From contig MNQS01000018.1 in the NCBI GenBank assembly GCA_001915545.1, positions 1-42,813 on the forward strand: a stretch of 42,813 bases of DNA. Reading direction: 5' to 3'. Both the position numbers and the translations under genes were made by a program. Within the stretch, counting starts at the first letter, position 1. Each line of letters begins with the position of its first letter. Positions 15,899 through 24,490 of this stretch are shown in pieces. Origin of the DNA: Bacteroides sp. 43_108. Lineage in GTDB: Bacteria > Bacteroidota > Bacteroidia > Bacteroidales > Bacteroidaceae. The notes under the pieces were generated by a model. The model ran no database searches and had not been told where the DNA came from. It was given only the letters and a program-made list of their open reading frames with translations.

Positions 15899-18800
15899 TC
15901 ATTTGCATTTTACTCCGTCACGATTGATTTTACGAATCTCTTCCTCTATTTTGCCAAGGTGCGACGCGCTCGTGCCGGTGTTCTCCTCGATACGGGCAAG
16001 ATGCCCCTCGGCGGTGTTCATCTTGTCGATGACGCTCTCCATCTTCTCATCGATGCTCGACCAGTGTTGCAACCCGCTGGTGAACATGCCGTCCAGTTTT
16101 GTACCCTGGTCCTGTGTCATGGCTGAAAAACCGCCGGTTTTGGCGCTCTGGCTCGTACCGCCCGAGTTATCGTACCCGGTGGCCGCGGCAAGATTGTCAC
16201 GAAGAGCGATGGCTTCCTCGACATACTTCATGTACTCGTCCTGGAGGGCCTTACGCTCGGCTTCTGTAAGGTCATTGTCTTCCATCGCCTTGCCGAATTT
16301 CTCCCACCAGCCTTTCAGCTTGTCGGAATACAGCTCACCGATCTTGTTTGACAGCATCGCACGCATGAAATACTCGGATATGTCCTCCGCCGCGGCTGCG
16401 GCATCATACTTCATATCCATCAGGTTATCCACGAAACTGCTGTACATGCTGTCGAAGGAAATACCGGTGAGACCTTCATACAGCTGGTCGGTAAGTTCCT
16501 CCAGCTTGCCCGCCTGGTCGATATAGTCATCCAGCTTCTCGGTCAGACGACCTCCATATCCGCCCTTGCCGGTATCCTGGATCTGCGTCCACATGTCCAC
16601 GTTACTGCGCAACTTCTTCATCTCCTCCGGACTTAGGTTCCAGATGTCACCGTTCCAGCTACGCCCGATCTGACCGCTCAAACGGTCAATCTGTTCCTGT
16701 GAGAAACCGCCCCAGTAATAATTCCAGCTGTGATGCGAACCGTGATAGCCGGCCTGCGACATGGCCATGTCCAGATAGTTCGAGTTCGTCTCCTGCTGGA
16801 GCCTGTAGGCATCCCGGTAGGCGGCCACGGACTTTGTACCCTTGCTCGCCTTGATCTCCTCCGTCAGGTCCTCGATAGCCGTCTGCAAGGTCTCGTTGCG
16901 CTCGGTCAGCCGGTCGATGGTTTCCTGGACCTCTTTGGCATTGCTTGAAGTCGTCCAGGAGGAAAATCCGCCCCAGGTCAATGCGTCGAATATCTTGCCC
17001 ACACCGGAAAGCAGCGATTTTCCGATAGTCACAAAAAGATCACCGGAAAGCACATCGTCAAGAATACCGCTCACGGCATTGAACACCGCGTCGAGCAGGC
17101 CACCGATGACCACACTCAAACCATCTTTGAAAAGGTCTATAATACTTACAATCCAGCCGACAACAGGCACATCCTCAAGTGTTTCGGAAACCTTTCCGAA
17201 AGCCTCGCCCAGTTTGCCGTCCACTTCCTTGGCACCTTTGCCGAGTGTGATCAGGCCATTATACGCCCCGCTGATACTGCCGGAGGCAATCTGCTGCAAT
17301 CCGTCCCTCACATTCTCCATACTGGTCTTCAGACCGGAGGCAGTATTCGAGAGGGACTGCCGGGCACTGTCAGCCGTTTCCTGCAAGGCGTTTATATTCT
17401 CACTCGCGGCATCGGCATTAGCCTGCGCCGTTTCCAGGGCTTGCCGGGCGGACTCCTTCTCCTGTTCGGTTCCGGACTGTTGCGCCTCAATGTATGATTT
17501 CTGGGCGGCAATGAGTGCCGTATAGGTGTCCGCATACACCGCCTGTGCCTCCTTCAGGTCTGAAAGGGCTTTCTGGTAGGCAGTAACCTCGGCACCCAGT
17601 TTCTTGAAACTGACCTTGCCGGAACCGCCCAAAGCCCTCTCCATCTGCTGGACGGCAGAGACAAGCGCGTCCTGGCTGGCATGGTCGGCATTTCGGAACT
17701 CGTCAGTGAGCATGTATTTTCTGGCATCCGCCAATACAGGCTTTATCATATCGGAAAACATCCCGCCGAATTCACCGAAGACAGTACCCCAGTCAATACG
17801 GGCTTTCAGTTCCTGCACTTCGATGCCGGCAAGTTTGCTGTCACGTTCAACACCGAGAGAGAGCTTCTCGCTGCCGGACGTCGTCTTTTGTATCTTTTCC
17901 GCATATTCGGTCGCGATGGCGAGTTTCTGCTGCTGGAAGGTGCCGTAGGCCTGCAAATATTCCTGCATCACTCCGAACTCTTCCCGATAAGCTTCCGCTA
18001 TTTTCTTCTGTCGGCCGGACTCGTTCAGCTCACGGGCCTTGTCTATTTCGGACTGCTGATCTTCCGACAGCGAACCGGACTGCCCCGCTTTCGCGTTGTC
18101 ACGTTTCCAACCGGCTTCCTGCCTGGCTATTTCATCCTTGCGTGCCTGGTATTCATTGTCTATCTGGCGCAGCTTCTTCTCCAGCCCCTCGGTCATCATC
18201 TCAATCTCCGCCTCGTCATTCTTCCTTTGCAGCCCGGCGAGTTCCTGGCCCAGCTTTTCAGAAACCTGTTTGCGGCGTTGGGCTTCTTTCTCCGCCTTGT
18301 CCGCCTTCTTCCGTTCGGCCTCGGAATCCTTATCCTCACCGGGCTTGACCTTGTCGTACTCCTTTTTGGCGGTATCGACGGCATCCTTCAGTTCTTTCGC
18401 CTTCTTCTCAAACTCCTCACGGGAAAGGCTGTTGGACGTTTCCTGAAGAAAGGCGTTATAAGCCTTGAGCGCATCCTGGTATTTCTCTTTTGCCGCAGCC
18501 ACCCAGTCAGTGCTTGAATCCGTGGGCAGGTTACGCCGGTTTTGTTCCGAAACCAGTTTGTTCAGCTGATACTTCAGTTCGTCACGGGAATAAGTTCCGG
18601 TAAGATTTTCGTCACCCTGCGTAATCTTTCCGTATTCCTTCTCCTGGACAGACATCCGGGCAAGCAGGGTTCTACGCTGCTTTATCTGCTGTGCAAGGGT
18701 CTCGTTACTCACACCGGTCAGGTTTTCGAAATAGGCATTTACCTCGTCCTTGCGGATTTGTCCGTTCAGGCTCTTGCGTTTTCCGTACAGATTCTGAAGC

Positions 18801-20290
18801 TCTGCCTCCTCATCCCTTGAACGTGCGGATTTCCGGACATATCGGGCTCTTTGCCGCCCGTAGCTGTCCTGGTAATATTCGGTTGCCAACCGGGTCTTGC
18901 CTTCAAGTTCTTTTATCCTGTCATCCACACGTTTCAATTCATTGGCGGGATTGGATATGGACTCACCGGCTTCCAATCGGGCTATCTCTTCCTTGATTTT
19001 CTTGATATTCTTCAGTTTCTCATACTCGGTGTCGTATTTGGAGAATATATCCGGATATTTCTGTTCCAGCTTGTTTAGCGCCTCACGCCGGGCATCCGTG
19101 GACACGGCTTCATCCCCGGCAATGGAACACAGTTCCTCTATTTTGCGCCTGTGCTCTTCCTCGGCCTCTATGGTTTTCTGCTTCTGCTGCTGATACCTTT
19201 CCTCGGATTCCTGCAAACGTTCGGTTTCCGTCTTCATGGAGATCAGTGCCACGGCAACACCGGCAAGCAGGGTCGCAACCAGCACATAGGGATTGGAAAG
19301 CATGGTCCGGTTGAGCATTTTCTGCGCTTTCTCAACCAGCAGGAGCCAGTTGTAATGCAACGCCTCCGCAGCCACCGCCCAGCCTTTCACGGCCGTGACT
19401 GTCATGACGGCGGTCCGGTACACACCATACGTACCGACAAGCCCGAGCAGGATACGGCCGAAACGTTCGTAATGCTCCACCATGTAGGAAACACCGGAAA
19501 GCGTGGTGTTGATGACACCTTCCGACTGTTGCCCGATTTCATTGAACATCATTGAAACGGCATCCTCTATATTGGAGATCTGTCCGGTTATCGTTTTGGA
19601 TTGTGCCTCCATCAGACCACTGAATTTTCCGCCCTCGTCCGTCAGGCTCTCTATGACCTTCTGCACTTCGGGAAAACCGACCTTGCCTTCCTCCACAAGC
19701 TCCTTCACCTTGCTTTCAGCCACGCCGAACTGCTTGGCCAGTTCGGCGATCATAGGGATGCCCCGGCCGGCGAACTGGTTCAGGTCCTGTGTATAAAGCC
19801 GTCCCTGGGACATGGTGGTGCCGTAAAGATAGACCAGATCGTTCAAAGGGATGGAAAGTCCGGCAGCGATGTCACCCAAGCGGATCAGCGTCTCGTTCAC
19901 TTTCTCCGCTCCAAACCCGTAGGCAAGAAGCTGCTTGGCACCCTGCGCGACATCCTCCAGGCCGAAAGGAGTGGTCGCGGCCGTATGTACCAACTGCTGC
20001 ATCAGGGTGTCGGCCTTCTCCGCACTGCCGAGCATGGTCTGAAACGACACCTCCAGCTGCTGGAACTCGCCGCGTACCTTGGTGATGTTCGACACCAGCT
20101 CCTTGATAGTAAAGGCGGCCGCCAGCTTGCCGACGGTGTTGTTCAACAGGGAACCGCTCCTGTCAAGTTCCCGGATCTGTCTGTTGGCGGACGATGCCTG
20201 CTGGGACATCCGCTCGATCTTGCCCACGGCCTTGTCAAGACGGGCGCTCAAATGGTCCACCATAAGGAATTCTATTTGTACCGGTTTCAT
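15899..20290 (-). CDS. Tail tape measure protein
   Basis: 1463 aa. The N terminus carries the phage tape-measure domain (about residues 55-230: FQTMLGSAEKADTLMQQL, FGLEDVAQGAKQLLAYGF, LYGTTMSQGRLYTQDLNQF, GRGIPMIAELAKQFGV). This is followed by hydrophobic segments (about 260-350), long coiled coils rich in Glu/Lys/Gln (about 350-900) and a glycine-rich hydrophobic stretch near 1020-1100. It sets tail length; by the usual 1.5 angstrom per residue this suggests a tail of roughly 0.2 micrometre. Its ATG starts directly at the stop of the frameshifted chaperone frame. Long tape measure with tail tube and Dit/Tal genes indicates siphovirus morphology. Confidence 0.93.
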   Translation of the reverse strand: MKPVQIEFLMVDHLSARLDKAVGKIERMSQQASSANRQIRELDRSGSLLNNTVGKLAAAFTIKELVSNITKVRGEFQQLEVSFQTMLGSAEKADTLMQQLVHTAATTPFGLEDVAQGAKQLLAYGFGAEKVNETLIRLGDIAAGLSIPLNDLVYLYGTTMSQGRLYTQDLNQFAGRGIPMIAELAKQFGVAESKVKELVEEGKVGFPEVQKVIESLTDEGGKFSGLMEAQSKTITGQISNIEDAVSMMFNEIGQQSEGVINTTLSGVSYMVEHYERFGRILLGLVGTYGVYRTAVMTVTAVKGWAVAAEALHYNWLLLVEKAQKMLNRTMLSNPYVLVATLLAGVAVALISMKTETERLQESEERYQQQKQKTIEAEEEHRRKIEELCSIAGDEAVSTDARREALNKLEQKYPDIFSKYDTEYEKLKNIKKIKEEIARLEAGESISNPANELKRVDDRIKELEGKTRLATEYYQDSYGRQRARYVRKSARSRDEEAELQNLYGKRKSLNGQIRKDEVNAYFENLTGVSNETLAQQIKQRRTLLARMSVQEKEYGKITQGDENLTGTYSRDELKYQLNKLVSEQNRRNLPTDSSTDWVAAAKEKYQDALKAYNAFLQETSNSLSREEFEKKAKELKDAVDTAKKEYDKVKPGEDKDSEAERKKADKAEKEAQRRKQVSEKLGQELAGLQRKNDEAEIEMMTEGLEKKLRQIDNEYQARKDEIARQEAGWKRDNAKAGQSGSLSEDQQSEIDKARELNESGRQKKIAEAYREEFGVMQEYLQAYGTFQQQKLAIATEYAEKIQKTTSGSEKLSLGVERDSKLAGIEVQELKARIDWGTVFGEFGGMFSDMIKPVLADARKYMLTDEFRNADHASQDALVSAVQQMERALGGSGKVSFKKLGAEVTAYQKALSDLKEAQAVYADTYTALIAAQKSYIEAQQSGTEQEKESARQALETAQANADAASENINALQETADSARQSLSNTASGLKTSMENVRDGLQQIASGSISGAYNGLITLGKGAKEVDGKLGEAFGKVSETLEDVPVVGWIVSIIDLFKDGLSVVIGGLLDAVFNAVSGILDDVLSGDLFVTIGKSLLSGVGKIFDALTWGGFSSWTTSSNAKEVQETIDRLTERNETLQTAIEDLTEEIKASKGTKSVAAYRDAYRLQQETNSNYLDMAMSQAGYHGSHHSWNYYWGGFSQEQIDRLSGQIGRSWNGDIWNLSPEEMKKLRSNVDMWTQIQDTGKGGYGGRLTEKLDDYIDQAGKLEELTDQLYEGLTGISFDSMYSSFVDNLMDMKYDAAAAAEDISEYFMRAMLSNKIGELYSDKLKGWWEKFGKAMEDNDLTEAERKALQDEYMKYVEEAIALRDNLAAATGYDNSGGTSQSAKTGGFSAMTQDQGTKLDGMFTSGLQHWSSIDEKMESVIDKMNTAEGHLARIEENTGTSASHLGKIEEEIRKINRDGVKCK

Positions 20291-20581
20291 CTATTTTAGC
20301 TTGCTTTGAAAAAATCCTACTATTCCATCCGCTTCATCCTCGGCGCTCCGCTCATCCGCAGGACCGGAAGATCCGGACTTGTCACGGACATACCGGGGAG
20401 CGTCACTAAGCATCATGATCAGGGTCTGGTAATTCACCTTGTTCAGTATATAGTCCACGCTCCAGCCGGTGGCACTGGCAATCTGCCACACAAAACCGAA
20501 AGGGCTATGGGAGCCTTCATAACGGCTCTTTAACTCCCCTTCTTTCTTTGGCTCAGTCTCAAGCTCATCGGATTCGTCCGC
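20291..20581 (-). CDS. Tail assembly chaperone, frameshifted C-terminal part (GT-like)
   Basis: This reading frame is -1 relative to the upstream chaperone gene and overlaps its end. Its own coding character begins near 20581 (ADESDELETEPKKEG) and continues through FGFVWQIASATGWSVDYILN, the kind of segment found in GT-like tail chaperones. Upstream of the overlap the frame is a shadow of the first gene. As with lambda G/GT, it is probably made as a fusion by -1 ribosomal slippage in the A/G-rich run at 20536-20551. That run contains no textbook X-XXY-YYZ heptamer, so the exact slip site is uncertain. Internal initiation is the alternative. Confidence 0.6.
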   Translation of the reverse strand, partial: ADESDELETEPKKEGELKSRYEGSHSPFGFVWQIASATGWSVDYILNKVNYQTLIMMLSDAPRYVRDKSGSSGPADERSAEDEADGIVGFFQSKLK

Positions 20582-21021
20582 TCGGCTGATCTGATAATAG
20601 GTATAAAAGGGTCGGTACCCATCAGGCTGACAAAACGCTTGATCGCACCCACCAGATAACGCTGTTCCATGAAGTTCCTTATGAGCCATGCCACCGGGCG
20701 CAAAAGCACGCGGCGGCTGAAAGGGCCACGACAAAGGGTATAGGCCACCATACGGCTCACCGCCTTGCCGTGAGAGGCCAGAAACTGCATTTCCTCCTCC
20801 TTGCTGAACCCCCACATCTCCTCACTGGTGATCCCCATCGACAAATATGTCCGGGCAAAAAGAATCTGACCGGACATATAAGGCCGCCTCATGGTCACGC
20901 GCAGCTCCAGCGGGGATTTCCTGAAAGGGATATGAAACGCTTTCAGCGGGACGCTCACACCGATATCCAGCAGCGCGTCCGCACCCTCACGCTGGATCTG
21001 CTTGATGACAGCTTCGTCCAT
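20530..21021 (-). CDS. Tail assembly chaperone (G-like)
   Basis: 163 aa, directly upstream of the tape measure and downstream of the tail tube, which is the fixed place of siphovirus tail assembly chaperones. It contains basic helical segments (GAIKRFVSLMG) and no transmembrane or enzyme motif. Its end overlaps a -1 frame that continues for another 240 bp into a second chaperone segment. The family assignment is from position and overlap structure more than from sequence. Confidence 0.65.
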   Translation of the reverse strand: MDEAVIKQIQREGADALLDIGVSVPLKAFHIPFRKSPLELRVTMRRPYMSGQILFARTYLSMGITSEEMWGFSKEEEMQFLASHGKAVSRMVAYTLCRGPFSRRVLLRPVAWLIRNFMEQRYLVGAIKRFVSLMGTDPFIPIIRSAERTNPMSLRLSQRKKGS

Positions 21022-21024
21022 ACG

Positions 21025-21600
21025 CTACTCCTCGGCCAGGTTAGTGGAAGCAGCAGCGGCAGATTCAGCAGGAGGCAGTTTATACTGTTTCCACTCTTCC
21101 GGGATAGAATCCGTATTGAATACGCCATGGGGCTGGGAGCCGTCTTCCGGCATGGCCACTTCCAGCGTGCATTCGATTTTCGCCGTTTCTGTCAGGGTCA
21201 GCTTGCCGCCGAGATTGGAAAGTAGCGTGCCATTGGGAATCAGGATGCTCTGCCCCGAAACAAGGGCTATTTCCCACGGACCGGTCAGCAACACGGCTGC
21301 CGTCGGGGCCGTCCAACCAATCGGGGTTTTCTTTTCCGAGTCCTCTTCCTTGTAGTGCATGGTACCACCCAGCAAGCTATGCAGGTTTTCGTAGTTCAGC
21401 TGGATAACGTTGAACGTGGGGGCGATGCTGCCATTCGACTGGGGAATGATAAGCACCGGGGTTCCCGGCACCTGCTCCGCCTCGATTTTGGCGGATTCGG
21501 GTTTCTGCCCGCCCATGTCAAACGAATTCTTCTCTATGTAACCCACCACAAAGTCCTTGTATTTCACGGCACCGACGCCGTACATGAAATTCTTATTCAT
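21025..21600 (-). CDS. Major tail tube protein
   Basis: About 191 aa from the ATG at 21600 (MNKNFMYGVG), which overlaps the stop of the upstream lipoprotein gene by 4 bp; the longer frame from 21642 is unlikely. The mix of beta strands (VPGTPVLIIPQSNG, KLTLTETAKIECTLEVAM), size and place between the lysis genes and the tail chaperones fit the tube-forming subunit. The Ala/Ser-rich C terminus (PPAESAAAASTN) looks like a flexible tail. Confidence 0.65.
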   Translation of the reverse strand: MNKNFMYGVGAVKYKDFVVGYIEKNSFDMGGQKPESAKIEAEQVPGTPVLIIPQSNGSIAPTFNVIQLNYENLHSLLGGTMHYKEEDSEKKTPIGWTAPTAAVLLTGPWEIALVSGQSILIPNGTLLSNLGGKLTLTETAKIECTLEVAMPEDGSQPHGVFNTDSIPEEWKQYKLPPAESAAAASTNLAEE

Positions 21601-22154
21601 TGTTTCTTGATTTTGAAAGTTAATACTATGCCGGCAACACATCCGGTTATAAAAGCGGCCAGCGCTATTTTAACGGGACTAAAGCGACGTTCAAATTCCG
21701 TTTCAACTGTGAATGAGTCCTCATGTGTCTCATTACGGATACGGGTCAGTTCCTCCTCATAACACAGTACCAGCCGCTGGAGGCTGTCGCAGGATGCCTC
21801 CGCTATGATATTGCCGGCCGCATCGCTCTTCACCGTCAGGCCCGCCTGCCCGTTCCTGGAATGGTAGGACGAACCGGAGGGAAGTTTACGGAGGCTGTCC
21901 GGAGGGATCGTCAGGCTCACCGCCGATTTCGGAATCCCCGCCATCAACAACCCCCGCCTCACGTTTGACACGTTGTCGGCGCTTGACGACAGGCTGCTGT
22001 TCCGGTTCACCTCCGTCCTGCTCTTTCGAGTACTCGCGCATCCCGTAAAGAACAGGACAATCATCATGATGCCTGCAACTGTTGGCAGTATCAATGGCTT
22101 TCCGGAGGCGTGCCATTTCACGCCGGGTCGCCTGCAAAGCTTTCCTGTTTTCAT
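21597..22154 (-). CDS. Outer-membrane lipoprotein, o-spanin-like
   Basis: 185 aa with a lipoprotein signal: basic N terminus, hydrophobic stretch (IMMIVLFF) and lipobox LFFTGC with Cys39, then a Ser/Arg-rich linker. A second hydrophobic segment (about 163-180, ALAAFITGCVAGIVLTF) near the C terminus is unusual for an o-spanin and could anchor it or act as a fusion segment. Its start lies inside the preceding coiled-coil membrane protein gene in another frame (269-bp overlap), the nested layout typical of Rz/Rz1. Predicted role: joining inner and outer membranes at lysis. Confidence 0.6.
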   Translation of the reverse strand: MKTGKLCRRPGVKWHASGKPLILPTVAGIMMIVLFFTGCASTRKSRTEVNRNSSLSSSADNVSNVRRGLLMAGIPKSAVSLTIPPDSLRKLPSGSSYHSRNGQAGLTVKSDAAGNIIAEASCDSLQRLVLCYEEELTRIRNETHEDSFTVETEFERRFSPVKIALAAFITGCVAGIVLTFKIKKQ

Positions 22155-22365
22155 TCAGTTCCTCTTTTAAGGGTTCTACAATATTCTCGATCAGGATACG
22201 GGTGGCATGTTCGGTATTGTCAATCCGTACCGTCTCGGCTTCGGCGGTAGCCTTCTCCGCTTTCGCCCTCGCTTCCCTGACCGTTGATTTCAGGGTGATG
22301 ATGGCTATTATCGTGGCTACCAGACCACCGCCCAGCACCAGATTCATGACAGCACTGAAGTCCAT
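21886..22365 (-). CDS. Inner-membrane coiled-coil protein, i-spanin-like
   Basis: About 159 aa from the ATG at 22365 (MDFSAVMNLV); the frame opens two codons earlier at a GTG. One N-terminal transmembrane helix (GGGLVATIIAIITL) is followed by a charged coiled coil (about 30-105: REARAKAEKATAEAE, LKEELNENRKALQATR) and a Pro/Gly-rich tail. This is the form of Rz-type i-spanins. Much of its C-terminal half overlaps the lipoprotein gene in another frame. It sits just after the holin. Confidence 0.65.
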   Translation of the reverse strand: MDFSAVMNLVLGGGLVATIIAIITLKSTVREARAKAEKATAEAETVRIDNTEHATRILIENIVEPLKEELNENRKALQATRREMARLRKAIDTANSCRHHDDCPVLYGMREYSKEQDGGEPEQQPVVKRRQRVKREAGVVDGGDSEIGGEPDDPSGQPP

Positions 22366-22392
22366 ACGCACACTGGTCTTTCAGGTCAAAGC

Positions 22393-22779
22393 CTATTTAC
22401 CGGCATCCTTACCCGCAAACAGTCCGATGAGCCACTGGACAAATCCCGTATCGGCAACACCATTGGACACAAGGGACGCACCGAACCCGTAACACAACGC
22501 GATATACCACGTGGCATCAGCGACAAAGCCCGCATCCAGCCACCATAAAAGCATGGCGGCCACAATGCCCACACACCAGCTGACAATCTGTGTCGCCAAG
22601 CCCTGCATTTTTGGAAACAGAGCCTTGATCCCTTCCGTGAGCAACACCACGCCACCGACAAAACCGGCAAAGGTGGTGATCATCGCGCTATAATCGACTT
22701 CCGGTACTGTACCGGTCTGGGCAAAAGTTGCTGACACGAATCCGAGTATCAGCACAAAGAATAAAAGAAATCTTTTCAT
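22393..22779 (-). CDS. Holin-like membrane protein
   Basis: 128 aa. A signal-like N-terminal helix (FLLFFVLILGFVSATFAQ) is followed by about three hydrophobic helices (TTFAGFVGGVVLLTEGIKAL, IVSWCVGIVAAMLLWWL, TWYIALCYGFGASLVSNG). It lies between the amidase and the spanins in the lysis cassette. Holins of this kind form inner-membrane holes that release or activate the endolysin. The assignment is from topology and neighbours. Confidence 0.65.
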   Translation of the reverse strand: MKRFLLFFVLILGFVSATFAQTGTVPEVDYSAMITTFAGFVGGVVLLTEGIKALFPKMQGLATQIVSWCVGIVAAMLLWWLDAGFVADATWYIALCYGFGASLVSNGVADTGFVQWLIGLFAGKDAGK

Positions 22780-22791
22780 GTTGTTGTTGAT

Positions 22792-23256
22792 TTATTGAGT
22801 TATACCTATTTGTTTAAGCCATCTCTGTACATCAAAACTGGGGCAGGCTTTGGCCGCCAGTTCATTGTGACCGACGATTCTCACATCGGGAAAACGACGA
22901 TGGAAATCCTTCACGTACTTCTCAAGCGCCTTTTTCTGCCAGGAGGTACGGGTGTCCGCAGGCGTTTTACCATCCTTTGCACACCCGCCGGCATAGACGA
23001 TATGGCGGCTCACGGAATTGTAACCGGCCACGCCGTTGGTCACTTCCCACGGGTCCACATTCGCGTCCTCGTTATTGTTCACCAGGCGTTCCACTCCGCC
23101 GTTCAGATGGAACAGGTCGGTATATCCGACCTGCTTCCAGCCGCGGCCGCCCTTTGAGACGGGGTTCGTATGCCAGGCGCGAATCTCCGCACCGCTTACC
23201 TCACGCCCTTCAGGAGTGGCCGTGCAATGGATGACAAGATACTTCAGCTTTCCCAT
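22792..23256 (-). CDS. N-acetylmuramoyl-L-alanine amidase (endolysin)
   Basis: 154 aa, single Amidase_2/T7-lysozyme-like domain. Visible zinc ligands and motifs: LVIHCTATPEG (first His, residue about 10), IRAWHTNP (second motif), YNSVSRHIVYAGG, and RIVGHNEL followed by KACPSFDV (distal His and Cys region). It cleaves the bond between muramic acid and the peptide stem. There is no signal peptide, so it needs the adjacent holin. The ATG at 23256 overlaps the capsid-gene stop (TGATG); a GTG one codon earlier is the alternative. Confidence 0.93.
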   Translation of the reverse strand: MGKLKYLVIHCTATPEGREVSGAEIRAWHTNPVSKGGRGWKQVGYTDLFHLNGGVERLVNNNEDANVDPWEVTNGVAGYNSVSRHIVYAGGCAKDGKTPADTRTSWQKKALEKYVKDFHRRFPDVRIVGHNELAAKACPSFDVQRWLKQIGITQ

Positions 23257-24479
23257 CACTCACCGCCTTCCTCTTCATCAACGGCCGCCTGGGACAGTGC
23301 TATCTCCACCTTCTTCTCCGGATCGGCGTCCAGGCCCAGTACAAGTGTGCCGGATACCGCCTTGCCGCTACTGTTCACACCGGCGGTGACCGTCAGAGAG
23401 CCATCGGTACCGACTGCCGTGAAACCGGCAGGAATGGAAACCACGCTGTAATCACCGGAGGCAGTGACCTTCACCTCCTTGCTCTCACCGGCGGCCTTGA
23501 AAGAAAGAGCGGCCGGATCGGCAGAAATGCTGCGTTCCACTACCTTGAACACCGGAGTCTCACGGGTGTCAAGCACCACGAACTCCTCGCCGAAGGCGAT
23601 TTCCGTGTCGGCCTTCATAAGCAGCTTGAAGAAGTACAGCTCGCTGGAGTTCATCCACTTGTCAATCTGGATCACCTCCTCATCGTCCTGGAGGTTCACA
23701 CCGGCAAAAAGGTTGCCGTCAGCGCTCATCGAGCAGAGCGTGGCTACGATAAGGCCATCAGGCCAGGAATTCAGCGTCTCGATGGTGATACCCTTGTAAC
23801 GCTTCTTGTTGATGTCCGTCTCGCTCGTGTTCTTGTACTCGCGTTCGGTCAGCTCGTCATCGTACTTGTCGAAGTCGTCAATACTCATCAGGATACGCAG
23901 GTTCGGATTCTCACGCAGGGCTTTTGGAATAGCCTTGCGGACAGCCTTCAACTTGCCGATCATGGAAGTATCGGAAGGAGCCGGAACCACGATCACATCC
24001 GGATCTTTAGCCGCCTGGGTCAGGATACCGTTGAAAAGGTGGTCGTCGTCCGAACCGAACTCGCCGTTCAGGTAATGCCAGCCCAGCTCGAACTTCACAC
24101 TCTTGCTAAGTTCATCCAGAAGCGTGTTCTGCGCTTCGGGGGGAAGTTCGGCAAACACGAGGTTGCCCTTCGGCTGCCACTTGCGCCAAACATGCTCGAA
24201 GGCACGGGGATTGAAAGTCGTGAACGCCATGAAGTCCTCCGGATCCAGTGATTTCTCCGAGTAATTGAAATTGCCTTTCGAGTCTTCCAAAGTCGGGTTC
24301 TCCTTACGCTTCTGGAGCATCTTGCCCGTCTTGATACGCGGCAGGCTGATTTTTTTCTCCACACCGGGGATCACCATGATCAGACCTTTTTCTACAAGGT
24401 CATTCCCGGTGGTGGCCAGGACCAGTATTTTCTCCAGTACCTCGCCGTTGTAATTCGTGTTTCTTACTACTATTGCCAT
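23256..24479 (-). CDS. Major capsid protein with C-terminal Ig/BACON-like domain
   Basis: 407 aa, directly after the head protease/scaffold gene. The N-terminal 320 residues have the composition and strand/helix pattern of Mu T-like/HK97-fold capsid proteins (SLDPEDFMAFTTFNPRAFEH, HYLNGEFGSDDDHLFNG, FGEEFVVLDTRETPVF). The last 85 residues form an extra beta domain (ALSFKAAGESKEVKVTASGD, GTLVLGLDADPEKKVEIALS) resembling the BACON/Ig-like domains common in Bacteroidales proteins. Such domains on capsids may bind mucus or surface glycans (inference). Capsid assignment is from order and length; no catalytic motif is expected. Confidence 0.85.
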   Translation of the reverse strand: MAIVVRNTNYNGEVLEKILVLATTGNDLVEKGLIMVIPGVEKKISLPRIKTGKMLQKRKENPTLEDSKGNFNYSEKSLDPEDFMAFTTFNPRAFEHVWRKWQPKGNLVFAELPPEAQNTLLDELSKSVKFELGWHYLNGEFGSDDDHLFNGILTQAAKDPDVIVVPAPSDTSMIGKLKAVRKAIPKALRENPNLRILMSIDDFDKYDDELTEREYKNTSETDINKKRYKGITIETLNSWPDGLIVATLCSMSADGNLFAGVNLQDDEEVIQIDKWMNSSELYFFKLLMKADTEIAFGEEFVVLDTRETPVFKVVERSISADPAALSFKAAGESKEVKVTASGDYSVVSIPAGFTAVGTDGSLTVTAGVNSSGKAVSGTLVLGLDADPEKKVEIALSQAAVDEEEGGE

Positions 24480-24490
24480 GGCAAATGTTT

